64,000 nt of DNA from Musa acuminata AAA Group (lineage: Eukaryota; Streptophyta; Magnoliopsida; Zingiberales; Musaceae). The stretch is taken from assembly GCF_036884655.1 (NCBI RefSeq), contig NC_088339.1, forward strand, positions 33,727,501 to 33,791,500, in the 5' to 3' direction. The notes below the pieces were generated by a model. It searched no databases, was not told the DNA's origin, and saw nothing but the letters and a program-made list of their open reading frames with translations. Made by a program: the position numbers and the translations under genes. Shown here one piece after another: positions 27,192 through 38,759 of the stretch; within the stretch, counting starts at the first letter, position 1, and every line of letters starts with the position of its first letter.

Positions 27192-27438
27192 CTGACGTTG
27201 ACATCGGGGTTCTCGGATTGGCCGAGGTGGGAGACGTCGACGATGCGGAGGAGCGGCGGTGGAAGGCTTAAGGAGATCTCGATTGCTGGTGCACCGAAGA
27301 CAGCGTTGCTCCTGGATCTCGATGAACTCTAGCTGTCACTGCAGGGGCATGAGGAGCCCGTATATGCCGTCCTCCTCGCCTTCGGGGAGGGACGGAGGAA
27401 GGAGGTAAGGGCTTTGCGTCCTCGGCCATGGCCGCCAT
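27192..27438 (-). pseudogene. Decayed 5' fragment of a 26S proteasome ATPase RPT3 gene
   Basis: On the minus strand ATG at 27438 opens MAAMAEDAKPLPPSSVP. A shift then puts EGEEDGIYGLLMPLQ, a TGA stop, and QLEFIEIQEQ in one frame. Intact RPT3 has an acidic EEDLYxRLKSLQ segment followed by QLEFIEIQEEY at this point, so the match is specific. The next recognisable piece, NRDLLKPS, corresponds to the RPT3 INRELLKPSASV block, so roughly 75 codons are missing between. In another frame VDVSHLGQSENPDV corresponds to the segment ending SLLGQSEKPDV. The stop, frame changes and deletion mean no working ATPase; Walker motifs are absent. Family identity is confident for a fragment; origin (captured, retroposed or truncated duplicate) is open. 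Confidence 0.65.
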
Positions 27439-28305
27439 AGCCGAAGCTTCGGTAGAGGCTACGAGTGTAAATAGAAGTAAATAAAAGGATTTCCCGCGTA
27501 CGGGGCGCGGGGGAGATCAGCGAAGCGGACCCGGGTTGGCTCACCGAGTTAGCGACTCAGCTAGCTCGCTGAGCGGCCTCTGGTCGACAGATCGGCTGGC
27601 CCTCGTGCTTTCGTTGGGTTGAGCACATGGAGGGCACGTGAGTCGTCTTCTAGCGGTTTGCTTCTCCACTTCGAACTTGCATTGCAATATCGAAATTGGA
27701 AAAAAAAAAACCGAAAAAAAGGAGGAAAAACAAAAAACCAGAAAGCATCAAGCCATAAAATCCCAATATTCTCAATTTGTTTATTATCATGTAGTAAATT
27801 GATTTTTGTGTATTTATAATATTGCTTGTAGCTCGATTACTTTGGTTGTAGTTTTATGATAGCCAGGGTCAGTGTATACCTGCTTATACAATCCATGTTC
27901 ATATATATCAAATAATAAATAAAACTAGCTTCATGTGTGACAAATAATATATCAAAACCTTTGGATTCACCTCATAAGTAACATATCGTGCCCAAAAAAA
28001 AACTTACGATAACTACTCACACAATAATTAAACAAGAGAGATAACAAAGTCATAGATATCTGATTTGGTATGGAGCCACTCAAAGCCTTTGTGAACATAA
28101 TGTTCTCTTTTAATATAAAATCCACTTAAAGAGAAGAGTTTCTTAACAAATTACTTGCAAAAAATCTATACACTACAAAAATTTTGGTGCCCGGTTTGGA
28201 TTATGATATTTAAAGCACTACAATTCTTTAACATGTGTAGTAAATATCATCATCATCCCGAAACATGCGGGAGTTATTTGGGGAACCAAGATACATGGCC
28301 AATCA
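27439..28305. other. Spacer with GC-rich block then AT-rich tail
   Basis: From 27439 to about 27680 the sequence is unusually GC-rich and continuous with the RPT3 fragment, possibly part of the same copied segment (its promoter or leader). From 27690 it becomes A-rich. The last part is probably the 3' UTR of the minus-strand DUF1664 gene. Confidence 0.4.
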
Positions 28306-31300
28306 TCAGGTCGCACCACTGCGGGTTCTTGAAAGAATACCAATGCTTGCCAGCTTCCACAAAGACCGAGTAGAACTTGGTGCAGTACTGTTTGGTTCGT
28401 CCGTAGACTTCCACATGGACCAACTGGAATTCGGAGCGGTGCTGTTTGGTTCTTCGGTAGTACTGTTTGAAACTTTAGAGGTACTTCCTGATGTCATATT
28501 TGATTTGAAGCTTCCCAGTCTAGTTGCATTTGAAATCTCCTGCAGCTCCTGAAAAAATAAACATCAGAGGATAAGGTACGTAGATCACTTATCCACATAA
28601 TGTTAACATGAGCACAGTCAACTTGGACTGCTTATATGACCATTTCTCTTGATAGAAAAAACAAATCAATATGCAGGAAATGGGATTGATAATACAGTTA
28701 CAGATATCAACTTAGAAGGACACAAAGGCGGAGTCTTTAGTTCTGCCTGATGAAATAAAATTATTGACCAGGATCAGTGCCTGCTAGTTCCAATTAGAAA
28801 TCAAGTTCAAAACACTGAAATGGCTGATCACAACCTGGAATTTTTTTTGCATTTTGCTAAAGAAACCAGAAATAACTTGTACCTTTTAGTTAGTGCCATT
28901 CTGGACCATAAAGGCTGCATCTAGTTATTGGGCTTATATCACAAATTACCAATACCACTACACTATATGCTTTATTAAAGAATTAAGTACAAGGCCATTC
29001 TATACAAAACAAACAGTGCAAAACCACCTGAATATATAACCAGATCTAAATCACAGCGATCTTCCCTCTTAAGAATTTTACGAAAAGGAAAGATAGGCGA
29101 ATCAAGAACAACACAGAATTCGCAAACCTTTAGGCCTGAAGCCGATACAGCAGTTGATGATCGCAGAACCTGAGAGCCACAAGTTTAATAAAATATAGAC
29201 ACCATATTGTTATATGTTCGAGAATTCACAAAAGTCAAAGGTTAATTCCCAAAATGCTCACCCTGGGACTCTCAATAGCAATGGATGGTGATGCTGATGC
29301 TGATGCTGATGCTGATGATGAAGGTGATTCTACTGGTAAAGGTGGTAATGAACTTGTCTGTCTTGAGATAACTGTGCATTAGTAAATACGAATAGGCAAA
29401 AAATAAAACACAATCCAAAAAACACAGTAAGAAGCCCACCCTTGTCACCACCAGAGAAGTTTGTGGAGGTTCAAGTAATCGCTGAGAACTGGATGGTGAA
29501 TCCTGCAAATTGAAGGGTTTGTCCAAAATCATTACTGAAATTAATACTTCAACTAAAAGCAACTTGGGAGGGGAGCATGCACATGATACACTAGCATCCT
29601 GGCATGTGGTCAGGAGATATGAGGAGAAGCCAAGCTGACACGAGTCACCAATGAAAAAACTACTGACAGATTATGATAATCATATAAAGTGGTCATTCAA
29701 GAATTAAAAGAAAGTTCAACTTCTGAATCATTGTATCTTCCTTTTGTTGCCAATCTTTCTTTAAGAAGCCAATTGGCACTTGTGTATGAATTACTAATCA
29801 ATATGGTAAAAAAGAAAATCAACCAGGTAAAATAAATGCCATTGCCAAACTCAATTATAGTTAATTCCGGAAGATGCCAGGCTAAAGAGTGACAAATAAC
29901 AAACAATGAAAGCAAATAAGAGTAACCAAATTTGGCTTGCCTGAATAAGTTCCCTACTTTTGGCCCCTTCCAATTTCTCAACAAACTGACAAAGGTGATA
30001 GACTCCCCTGGTTGCAAAGTCCTAACATGGAGTTTACTAACAGTGACAATCAAAATTACAAATGAAAAACAAACAGATGAAACAGAGAAAAAAAATTATA
30101 TTACCTGACTTCCTTCTATTCGACCAATCTTTGTCTCCTGATGCACAATAAAGATTGGAATCAGCATATACTCTTATAGAAGCCTTATTTTCTTCTAGTG
30201 TCAGATAGTTATAGAGTTGATAAATGCAAATTCAACACAAATCACCAGAGTCTGGACAGCACGGTGAACGGATTCAACTTCAGCATGGAACAAACTTAAA
30301 TCCCCATGAAGCTGTGAGACCTACATGTGCATTTAGAAACAAAATCATACAGTTTGGTCAATGCATTTCAAAGGATAACAAAAAACAATTACAGAAATGT
30401 AGAGCCTCACCTCAAATTTGGTAGCAGCAGCAATCTCCTTACATTCCTCCACATTACTATCTACGAGGTCAATCCTTGAAGATAGTTGTTTCTTGGCTGT
30501 CTGAAAATCAGCAGACCATGAAATTAAGACAAGAGAAGAAGAAAAATTAAAAGGATGAGAAGCTTTCTGTTTTCTTTTAATATTTTTTTGGTGATTGCTG
30601 TGGTTCAGGTATGAAAGAACAACAATAGTAATAGCAATAAAAATAAAGAGTAAATTCAAATTACAACTCAAAGACTTGGTAAAAGGGAAAAAAGATAATA
30701 TGACGATCATTTGATAATAAAAAAACCACTAATGGCAAGAAAGAAACAGTATAGAGAACTCAAAAATATTTGGGCTGGTGGAGAATTGTTGTAGCTTCAT
30801 TATGCTTGAGTCAAAGATTATCATCAAAGAACATGTCTTGAAATAAAATATGCAGTTTAATAAAAATAGTTGAAGCAAAGTTGGGTTTTAAGAGCTCATC
30901 TTTTAAAAGTTCTCAATATTGGATTGCAAAAGTGATTAAAAAAAAGACAACAATGCTCTAGGCCTCTAACTACTATCAATAACCAAAACAGAATGAATTT
31001 ATAAAAAATTCAACAAAAAAATATGACTATAAACTCTATTTAAGATAGCAAAGATAGCAACCAACAATGCAGACAAGGTGTTCGTCGCTTGTCCATGACG
31101 GTTTTAGGCTTTTATTTTCAGCTGTTTTCTTTGTGTTTTCAGTGTTTTCTTTATGGCAAATTGTACGGGAGAGAAAACACTATAGTCAACCCCATTTTTG
31201 TTTGTTGTCAGTGTTTTTATGTTTTTGTTTCCTATTTTCATCATGTAAAAATCAGAAGCGTTTCTAGCTGTGCGGCTCCACGAGAAGGAAAAAATGGCTC

Positions 31301-34300
31301 AAAACTACACTGGTCTCACGTGTCACGAGCTGATTTCTAGCTGACAGCCTAGTGGTGTGACATATCTAACATCTCAGCACCTTGGAATCCCCCAAGTGGC
31401 ACCAGGGCGGATGGGGTTTTGGGTAGGTGTTTGACGGGTGATGCAACATCTTTTGTGTGCTCATTTTCTGTTCAACGAAAGTGCTAGGTGAATATTTGGC
31501 CTGCATCTACCTTCGAAACCCCTTTTGTGTGCGCTAATTCAAACCGTTTTCTCCTTTCGGGCCTAATAAATGTTGATTGCTTTGTGTTACTTTGGATCCC
31601 ACTTATCTTGCCATTTTCGTGTGCAACGACGACAAATTACCTACACGTTCACCTTTCTAACCTTTTCTTCATTGTGCAGGTCATTTATGGAATGCACAAG
31701 GTCTAGGCTGACCCTTGCGGACACATATCACTTGTGTGTCACATACCTTAGGCAATTACAGCTAAAGACGTGACAATGTGTTGGTACACCGGTAGATTGG
31801 TAAGTACCAACTCAACAAATCCCAAAGACGCATCCGGTACTCGAAATGGCAAACCTCGACTCTAACTACTATCAATAACCAAAACAGAATGAATTTATGA
31901 AAAATGCAACTAAAAAATATGACTACAAACTCTATTTAAGATAGCAACCAACAATATGGACAAAGTTATATCGGAAATTTTAAAAAAGAAAAAGAACATG
32001 TGACTAGGACAAGCCAACTAAAAACCCACATAAGGATTGCTCTCGGGTTCAACCTCTTTGTGCCATGGTGATTGTGGCAAGGATCAACAATGTCAAAATG
32101 ATCTCCATGATCGAAAGTTGTCCGCCCAGGGGATTGGAGAGAAGTACTATGAAGGAAAAATATCACCTATTTTATGCACTTAGTATAGAGACTAAAGAAC
32201 CTTCAAGATCATGATTCTAGAACTTTTCATTACCTTGGTTATACTTAGCTATACTTCCAATCCAATCCCACAGTTGAAAAGGTAATTTGAACTGAAACAA
32301 CTTGGCTCAAAAAAAAAAAAAAAAAAACGCACCAAGTAATTTCTCGCTTTATAGTGCAAACCAACCTTGCTACACTAAAGTTCCATTTAGTTTTTGATGA
32401 CTGGAACCTAAATTGACTTTGAGTCTCAAGATCACTCACCCAAGTGCAACTTATTTTTGTGTTTTAACAGGTTCCAGGCGAAAATTTGTCACCTTTAGAT
32501 AAAGTATATGTTATATATATTCTGCACATGCCATGAGGGCTCAAATTTGTCCCTGAATATGTTGGACAACAGAAGGGAATTTCATTTTGTTGCACTGAAT
32601 TATTTGATTAAGGAGAAAGACCAATCCTCTTCACAACTTTCTTAACTTAAAGCAAGTAGGAATGAGAAAGCAGTGATTAAGAAATATTATATCGATGTTC
32701 AAGAATCAAGTCAAGAATAAACTTTAATAACGAAAAAGATAACATACTGTAATAGACGATGAAACTAGCTCCAGTTGCTTGCCTACTCGAGTGCAAGCAT
32801 CAGAAAAGCCGCGTCGTGTCACAAACATCATATCCGAAAGTTTCCATCCCTATGAGATGCAAATATTAGCATTTAGTTTTGCAAGGTTAGATAAGTTTCT
32901 GGCACTACAAGGAAATTTTTAAAAAATTTACAAAATTCTTTTGTAACACATATAATAACCACTCTGACAACTGACAGGATTACACTATTAATACAACAGA
33001 TAACTCTGATAGAAAGCATAATCATCCTGAGCAACATTCAACTTGCTCACTATGTGGTACTTCAATATGTTACTTTTCACGCTTCAAGAAACATGAATGC
33101 ACAAGTATCATATGGTTTTTCAGGTGAAACGCAGCAATAATCTAAAATCTCTGAATTGTTTAACAAATGTATTCACAAAAGGCTTTAATTGAATGCAAAT
33201 CAGTGTCTCACAGCAACCATATAATCTCATATGCAACAATCAAAACCTAGAGTTAGTATTTCGATTATTTGACTTTGGCATTATGAATCTGCAATATAAC
33301 TGCTCTACGAAGCATCACCATTTTCAGATTCTATAGACAATTTCAGATACATTTTATTTTCTATTAGGGCTACTAATGATCCTCCTTCCATTGCCTTTTG
33401 ATTCTAATTTATCAATATAAACCACAACCTCATTTGTTTGATCAAACTACACACAATCATCCTCTTCTATGCTTGCTTTTATTTCTTAACCCTTACAACA
33501 CATGGATTATAGAAATGTCTTCAAAATCAAGTTACAATGGACGCCCTTCGAAAAAGCATCACTGCTACTACAATAAACACAGTTGTTTAATTCTTTTCTT
33601 TAGCTAAAACCTCTAATTTCTTAGGTAGTGAACATGATCGAGTACCTTCCACCATATAAAAACATATCCAAGAGCTCCAATGACAATAACAGCTGATACA
33701 CCATATCTTCCAGAACCTGCAGTTGATATTTGAAAGATTAATAGGATTGTCAAAATTCCATGAGCAAAAGGGAAGCTTAATAGCTTGACCATATTATACA
33801 GCAGAAAATCATGTAACAGCAAGGCATTTAAGATTAACGGCCAGCTTTCAGTAGTAGAACCCATCAGAATCTTAGTTAACAAAATAAAACATGCCAATTT
33901 CACAAAGGATAAAAATGATCATCCCCATTTTTTTCTTAAGTAGAGGTATCAGACAACTGGATCCAGTCAGCCAGGAAATCATTAATTTAACTGGCCTCAG
34001 TATGTTGATACACAACTTGTACAGATGGACTAGATCAAAAAACTATTCCATCATCCTAGATCTTTAGTTCATTAGATATAATGACAATGTTATCAGGTTT
34101 TCTACGTCAAATAAATTTTGTAAAAACTTCTAACTACGATCAACCTAATAAATCATTCAATTACCACTATATCTTTTTATTGGGGTGGATAGGCAGTTGG
34201 GTGTGATTGTGGAGTCAGGTGGGATGGCATTGAAAATCTATCCTTCAATTGGCTTTTGATTGTTGCCTAGACCACTCCATATGGAACTAACTACTTTCCC

Positions 34301-37242
34301 TAGAGGATCCATTATTTGCAACTATGAAAACACATGGGCTGAAGTGTATATTTATTATTTTCAAATACTTGAGGCTATTGATGGCAATCTTGTGGTATGC
34401 TGCCCTGTTTGGGCATTTAATACTGGTCTAACCAAGGCCCGGGTGTTGGACCACGCCAAAGGGGATGGTAATACTACTGAATTTAGTTTGAATGGCGAGA
34501 TCTAATAGTTCTGGAGTAATTGGATCTGGCAGACTGATACAAACCTAATCAAAGGTTTGTGAATGGATGTTATCACAGAAGATGAGACACGTTGCAAATT
34601 CTCCTTTTGAGACATTAGCAGGAAGCATCTCTCAGTTACCTATTTCGAAAACACTAGTATGCGGCCCTGAAAGCCAGAGATGAGGAGGAAAGGAGGATTG
34701 CTTCAGCAATGGAAGATAAGGAAGAGAGGAAAAAGAATAGAAAGAGGAGAAAGCCAAGAGGCATGCTTCCCTTCTTCTTCTTTTTTGTATTTCATACAGT
34801 TTTGTCCAATTTTGTTACCTTCTATTCTTTCTTTTCTTTTCACTGGTTTAGTCCCAGCCAGTATGACACCTGATACTCTGGTATGCAAACCAATTAGAAA
34901 ACAATATCGGTCTGGTAATTGTAATCCAAGCTCAAGGCCATACAACAACAGGATAGAAAGCTATCATTTTTAATGATTAAACAATTAATATAAGTCTTCA
35001 TAGAATTCCACTCAAAAGAAATATTGAAAGACTTGTAGCAGCCTTGTTCCATTTAAGACTAGATGAGGTTCCAAGCAAACTTGGTGCCTCTAGTTTCCCA
35101 AATTTGAGGTGGAAGGTAACCATTTAAAAATTCAAGAAGGCATGTAACTGAGGATTACACTAGGAACTTGAAGATTTTTCAATCTTAAAGGTGTTTGTGT
35201 CTGGAAAAATTGAATTCCAAGCTTAGATGATGCCAAATTGGTGACTTTTGCTAAATACTAGAAGCAAAAAATGAACAATATGTCAGAATTTAACACTGTT
35301 CTCTCACAAAAGTCAAAACCACATGATACATAAAGCATTCATACAGTGCAGTCTACCTTATACTAATTTTAAAGGAATGATCAACATGAAACTACATATC
35401 CATGTTAAAATCCTCTTACTAATATCACACTCGAACAAGCGACAGTTTATGATGGACAGGGAAGAATATCTCGAACCTGATTTTCCACCAGTCACGATTG
35501 TAACAGATCTTGATGATGCCAACAGTTGCAGCTCATGCCGAAGAGTATTAACCTGCAAATATTAAAATACCATCAACATGACTGTATCCTCATAAAGGAC
35601 TGAAAACAGTAGTTACAAAAAAGAAACAAGCAGTCATGGTCATTTGGACAACATCCTTTAAAATTAGTAACCTGAGCTAACAGAGAATTACAAGGGTGAC
35701 ACACTAACCTGAGCTAACAGAGAATCAGTTTGAGGTTTGCTAGAGGACTGAGAGTTGTCTTTTTCTTGTTGTAGGTGCTTTGTGACAATCTGCACAATTA
35801 GTATTTTGATCATTAGTAAAGGAATAGCTAATTGGTTCCCATTAATCGCTTAACAAAACATAAAAATAAATCATGATAGACAATGGCAAATATTGATTTG
35901 TCAATAATAAGCAAATACAATGACTTTTAGGAAAGATACCCTGAAAGCACCAGAAAAAAGGTGTGTAATATCAGGTAGACCACCATCCTTAGTGAGCACA
36001 GACCCAATTATACCTGCAAGACAATCAGTTCAAATTAGTTCATAATAATAGAACAAACCAAAGAAAATTGGACAATTTCCTAAAAACTTTCTTATGTCTT
36101 CTTTTCAGTGTAGTAAAAAAATCTCTGCTCCAAGAATTAAATTAATAACACCTACATATCATGTGCAATGGAAGCAAAGAGGTAAAATAGAGTGATAATT
36201 TATACAATGGAATTAGAAGTAATGACTGTACACTTTTGAACATTGATGTGAGTCAAGGTAGCTTGATAGGTGAGTAAATGTTGCCCTAGTCTACGTTAGG
36301 CCCCAAATATGCTGCAAATTTTGCAATACAGAAAAAAGTAGTTGACAGGATTTTGCAAAAGATAGAAAGTTGAAGATAAGAGATTGGAAGAAAGCTACGG
36401 AGAAAACATCAGAAGCAGGAAAAAAACATAAGAGAAGAAAAAGAAAGTATTTTCTATCCACACATGCAAAGCACACAAACCAATGGTAGTTTATCTTGAG
36501 ATCATCTTTTAGAAAGCAAAATCTAGGTATTTAAACCACAAAGCTAAGCTATTAGCACAAGTAGGACTGAAATTAATAAGAAAAGAATTTCTAGCAATAT
36601 TAACTTGCAAACAAACCTTCCTTCCAAGAAAAAAGAACAGAAAATTAACAGAGTGGTTCCAATTGCTACTCTATCTGGTAAATTATATTGATTTACAGAA
36701 TACATGGTAAGTTTTAAGTCCTATAGACTATGGCTTGTATTAATTAATTAGTTATTTCCTTTTTCCATCTCTCTTATTCTTCTTTTGGAGATTTTCTTTC
36801 TTACTCGAACTTCAGAGAAACAGAAAATACTTTGATAGAAGATCTCTAAGAGTTTATGCCGCCTTTATCATCCATCAATGCAATTTCAAGTGCTCTATTG
36901 CCAATTTTTCAGTTAGAAAGGACCTAATAATGCACTTTTAAACGCACTATTGCCAAGTGTTCGATCAAGAACTCTACAACGCAATTGCAAAGGCTATCAC
37001 ATATTACAGAGAACCAAAATCAACTTGCCAATGTAAAATTCCTCACGATAACGATAACAGCACTGTGAAACTCTTCGACAAAACAAAGAAGGTGAAGATA
37101 AAAGTATATCAATATCCCATTCGATCCTATAACCAAAACCCTAGGATTAATCCCTTGGAAATAACATCAAACCCTATATTCCGCGGGTGAGAGAGAGTAC
37201 CATACCCGCTCCGATAACGATAGTGAGCTTCCCGAGCACCAT
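28306..37242 (-). CDS. DUF1664 membrane/coiled-coil protein, 14 exons
   Basis: Exons in transcript order: 37242-37206, 36013-35940, 35789-35709, 35552-35477, 33716-33646, 32849-32748, 30500-30411, 30320-30246, 30137-30105, 30021-29941, 29502-29440, 29357-29262, 29169-29128, 28548-28306. They sum to 1164 nt, 387 residues, and every phase closes. The N-terminus MVLGKLTIVIGAG is hydrophobic. A second hydrophobic segment (about 92-110, RYGVSAVIVIGALGYVFIWW) is followed by GWKLSDMMFVTRR, the hallmark of DUF1664. Residues about 125-235 are heptad-like coiled coil. The C-terminus is Ser-rich, with an SA repeat in exon 12 and a duplicated 18-residue unit (EPNSTAPNSSWSMWKSTD) in exon 14. Intron 10 uses a GC donor (CAG|GCAAGC). 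Function of the family is unknown. Confidence 0.92.
28352..28462 (-). repeat. In-frame 54-nt tandem repeat in the last DUF1664 exon
   Basis: Two copies with a 54-nt period (plus-strand starts at 28354 and 28408, both CTTCCACA) encode EPNSTAPNSSWSMWK and EPNSTAPSSTRSLWK. They have diverged at synonymous and non-synonymous sites but keep frame, so the duplication is old and tolerated. The units are Ser/Thr/Asn-rich and probably disordered, ending in a conserved W-K. Confidence 0.85.
30964..31965. repeat. ~105-bp direct repeats flanking a ~780-bp insert in DUF1664 intron 6
   Basis: The segments 30964-31078 and 31860-31965 are near-identical (CTCTAACTACTATCAATAACC through GATAGCAACCAACAAT), except that the first has an extra AGATAGCAA. 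The insert between them starts near CAAGGTGTTCG and ends GGTACTCGAAATGGCAAACC. Its right end resembles the right end of the TACCG-rich element at 49.4-49.9 kb (GGTACCGAAAATGACAAACC). The insert is more GC-rich than the intron around it and has no identifiable protein. Flanking repeats this long suggest a segmental duplication spanning an insertion, or recombination, rather than a simple target duplication. Confidence 0.65.
35668..35725. repeat. Short duplication of the exon 3 splice-donor region
   Basis: TAACCTGAGCTAACAGAGAAT occurs at 35668-35688 and 35705-35725 (period 37). The second copy contains the end of exon 3 and its CAG|GTTAGT donor; the first supplies a nearly identical CAG|GTTACT donor 37 nt further into the intron. 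Use of the distal donor would add 37 nt and change the frame. Confidence 0.8.
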
Positions 37243-37505
37243 GGCGAATCGAAATCCTCACAGAACTACAGAGGACTCCTCCAACATCTCTTGCTCCACT
37301 CGAATGGTCCAAAGCGATTCGTACAGATCGAGGGTTAGGGTTTTACACTCGAATCGCTCGTGATCCCCTTCGCCGCCCTCGCCAACGCCTACCTCGTGCG
37401 ACGAGCGTAGAGAAGCCCTCCGCCGTGAGCGAGACCAATTAACGCTCGGGTTAAAGTAAATGCTCATCCTTCCAAATCAGAATCACCAAAATGCCACAAT
37501 GGTTA

Positions 37506-37795
37506 CACGAAATTTGATGTCTCATGAACTAATACGAACCGTTAGATCACGGGGGGTAGAAATGATAAGAAGAGGGAGAGCGTTGGTGAGCGGCGAGTAG
37601 TCGAATCTGCCCGTAGAGCGAATCCTGGGCGTCCATCGAGGTCAGCATCAAAGGCCACACGAGATTTGATGTCTCATGGGCTAATATAAACCGTTAGATC
37701 ATGGAGGCGTAGAGATGAGCATGTAGTGTCCGGAGGGTAGTCCGAATTCGACTAGATCGGCCGTCGAATCTGCCCCGTAGAGCGAATCCTGAGCG
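37506..37795. repeat. Duplicated segment upstream of the DUF1664 gene
   Basis: Copies at about 37506-37631 and 37658-37795 share TTTGATGTCTCATG, AACCGTTAGATCA and GTAGAGCGAATCCTG in the same order. They lie about 260-550 bp upstream of the minus-strand start codon at 37242, in the likely promoter. The CCGTTAGATC block is identical in both. They are moderately diverged, with an insertion in the distal copy. Confidence 0.8.
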
Positions 37796-38199
37796 GCCTT
37801 CCTGTGCCGTAGCGGATCCCACGTGGGATCCAGCAGTCTGTCCACTGAAGTGACCGGTAAACAATTCGGGTAAACGAACGGCCAGGTATCTTGGTTTATT
37901 GTTTTAACTATTAACAAAGAAGAATCAATATGATTAATGGATTTCGAAGGGATAGGGATTTCGTGGGGAGACTGTAAGATTCGTGCACTATTGTAGGCTT
38001 TAAGAAATTGCTTGGATAATATTCTCCGTGGGATGGCGAGAGCCATGAACGATGACTGGCTTATACGGTACCCACGTTCGCCACCCATCTTGCTTATCAG
38101 AGAGACGTGGGACCACCGCAACTCTTATGGTAAAGAGGTGTTAGAAAATATACTTAAAAATACATGTCATAAAAATTTACATTAAATAAAAGATTGTAT

Positions 38200-38759
38200 T
38201 GACCAGTAAAAAGATGCATCAATCACTCACACCTAACTCTTCTCCATAAATTCCTATAAAGAAATAAGATAAATTGGCAAGAGCAATGTTTAATGGCCCG
38301 TGATCATCCAAAGATAAGATTCTAAGGTGTCATCGCAAAGTTTTAGGTTCAAATCCAGTCTTTATTATTTACTTTAAAAAAAACTTAGAATGAAATTATG
38401 AGATATTTTTATAAAAAAAGGCCTGAATTTCTACAAAATGAATTATTAAAAAAGAGCAATCATTGTGTTAAATGATTAAAAAAAGGAAATGTATTATTAA
38501 AAAGGACTATTATTGCAGGGTATTTTATAAAAGAAATATGTATGAATTTGTGCGAAATGATAAAATTACAAATAAATTAAAAATATGATTAAATATTTTT
38601 CTGCATTAAGAAAAACCAAAGATTGAGTGCTTCTACAGTCATTTTCTTTTCTTTCTTCTAAACTATTTTTTTAAATAAGAAAAAAAGGTAAATTCTTATA
38701 AAAAAAATAAATTAAATTTGTTATCTTATACCTTCTATTTAAAAATTATCATAAAGATT
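38200..38759. repeat. AT-rich dispersed repeat (copy A)
   Basis: The part at about 38510-38660 (GGGTATTTTATAAAAG, ATATGATTAAATAT, CTGCATTAA, GCTTCTACAGTCATTTTC) reappears in diverged form at about 42557-42700. The order of the blocks is the same and the two copies are in direct orientation about 4 kb apart. No coding capacity is seen. Confidence 0.5.

Noticed and set aside
35709..35789. Possible frameshift in DUF1664 exon 3 at an A run
   Set aside because: Recounting the run gave five A, which keeps the frame; exon length is 81 nt and all phases close.
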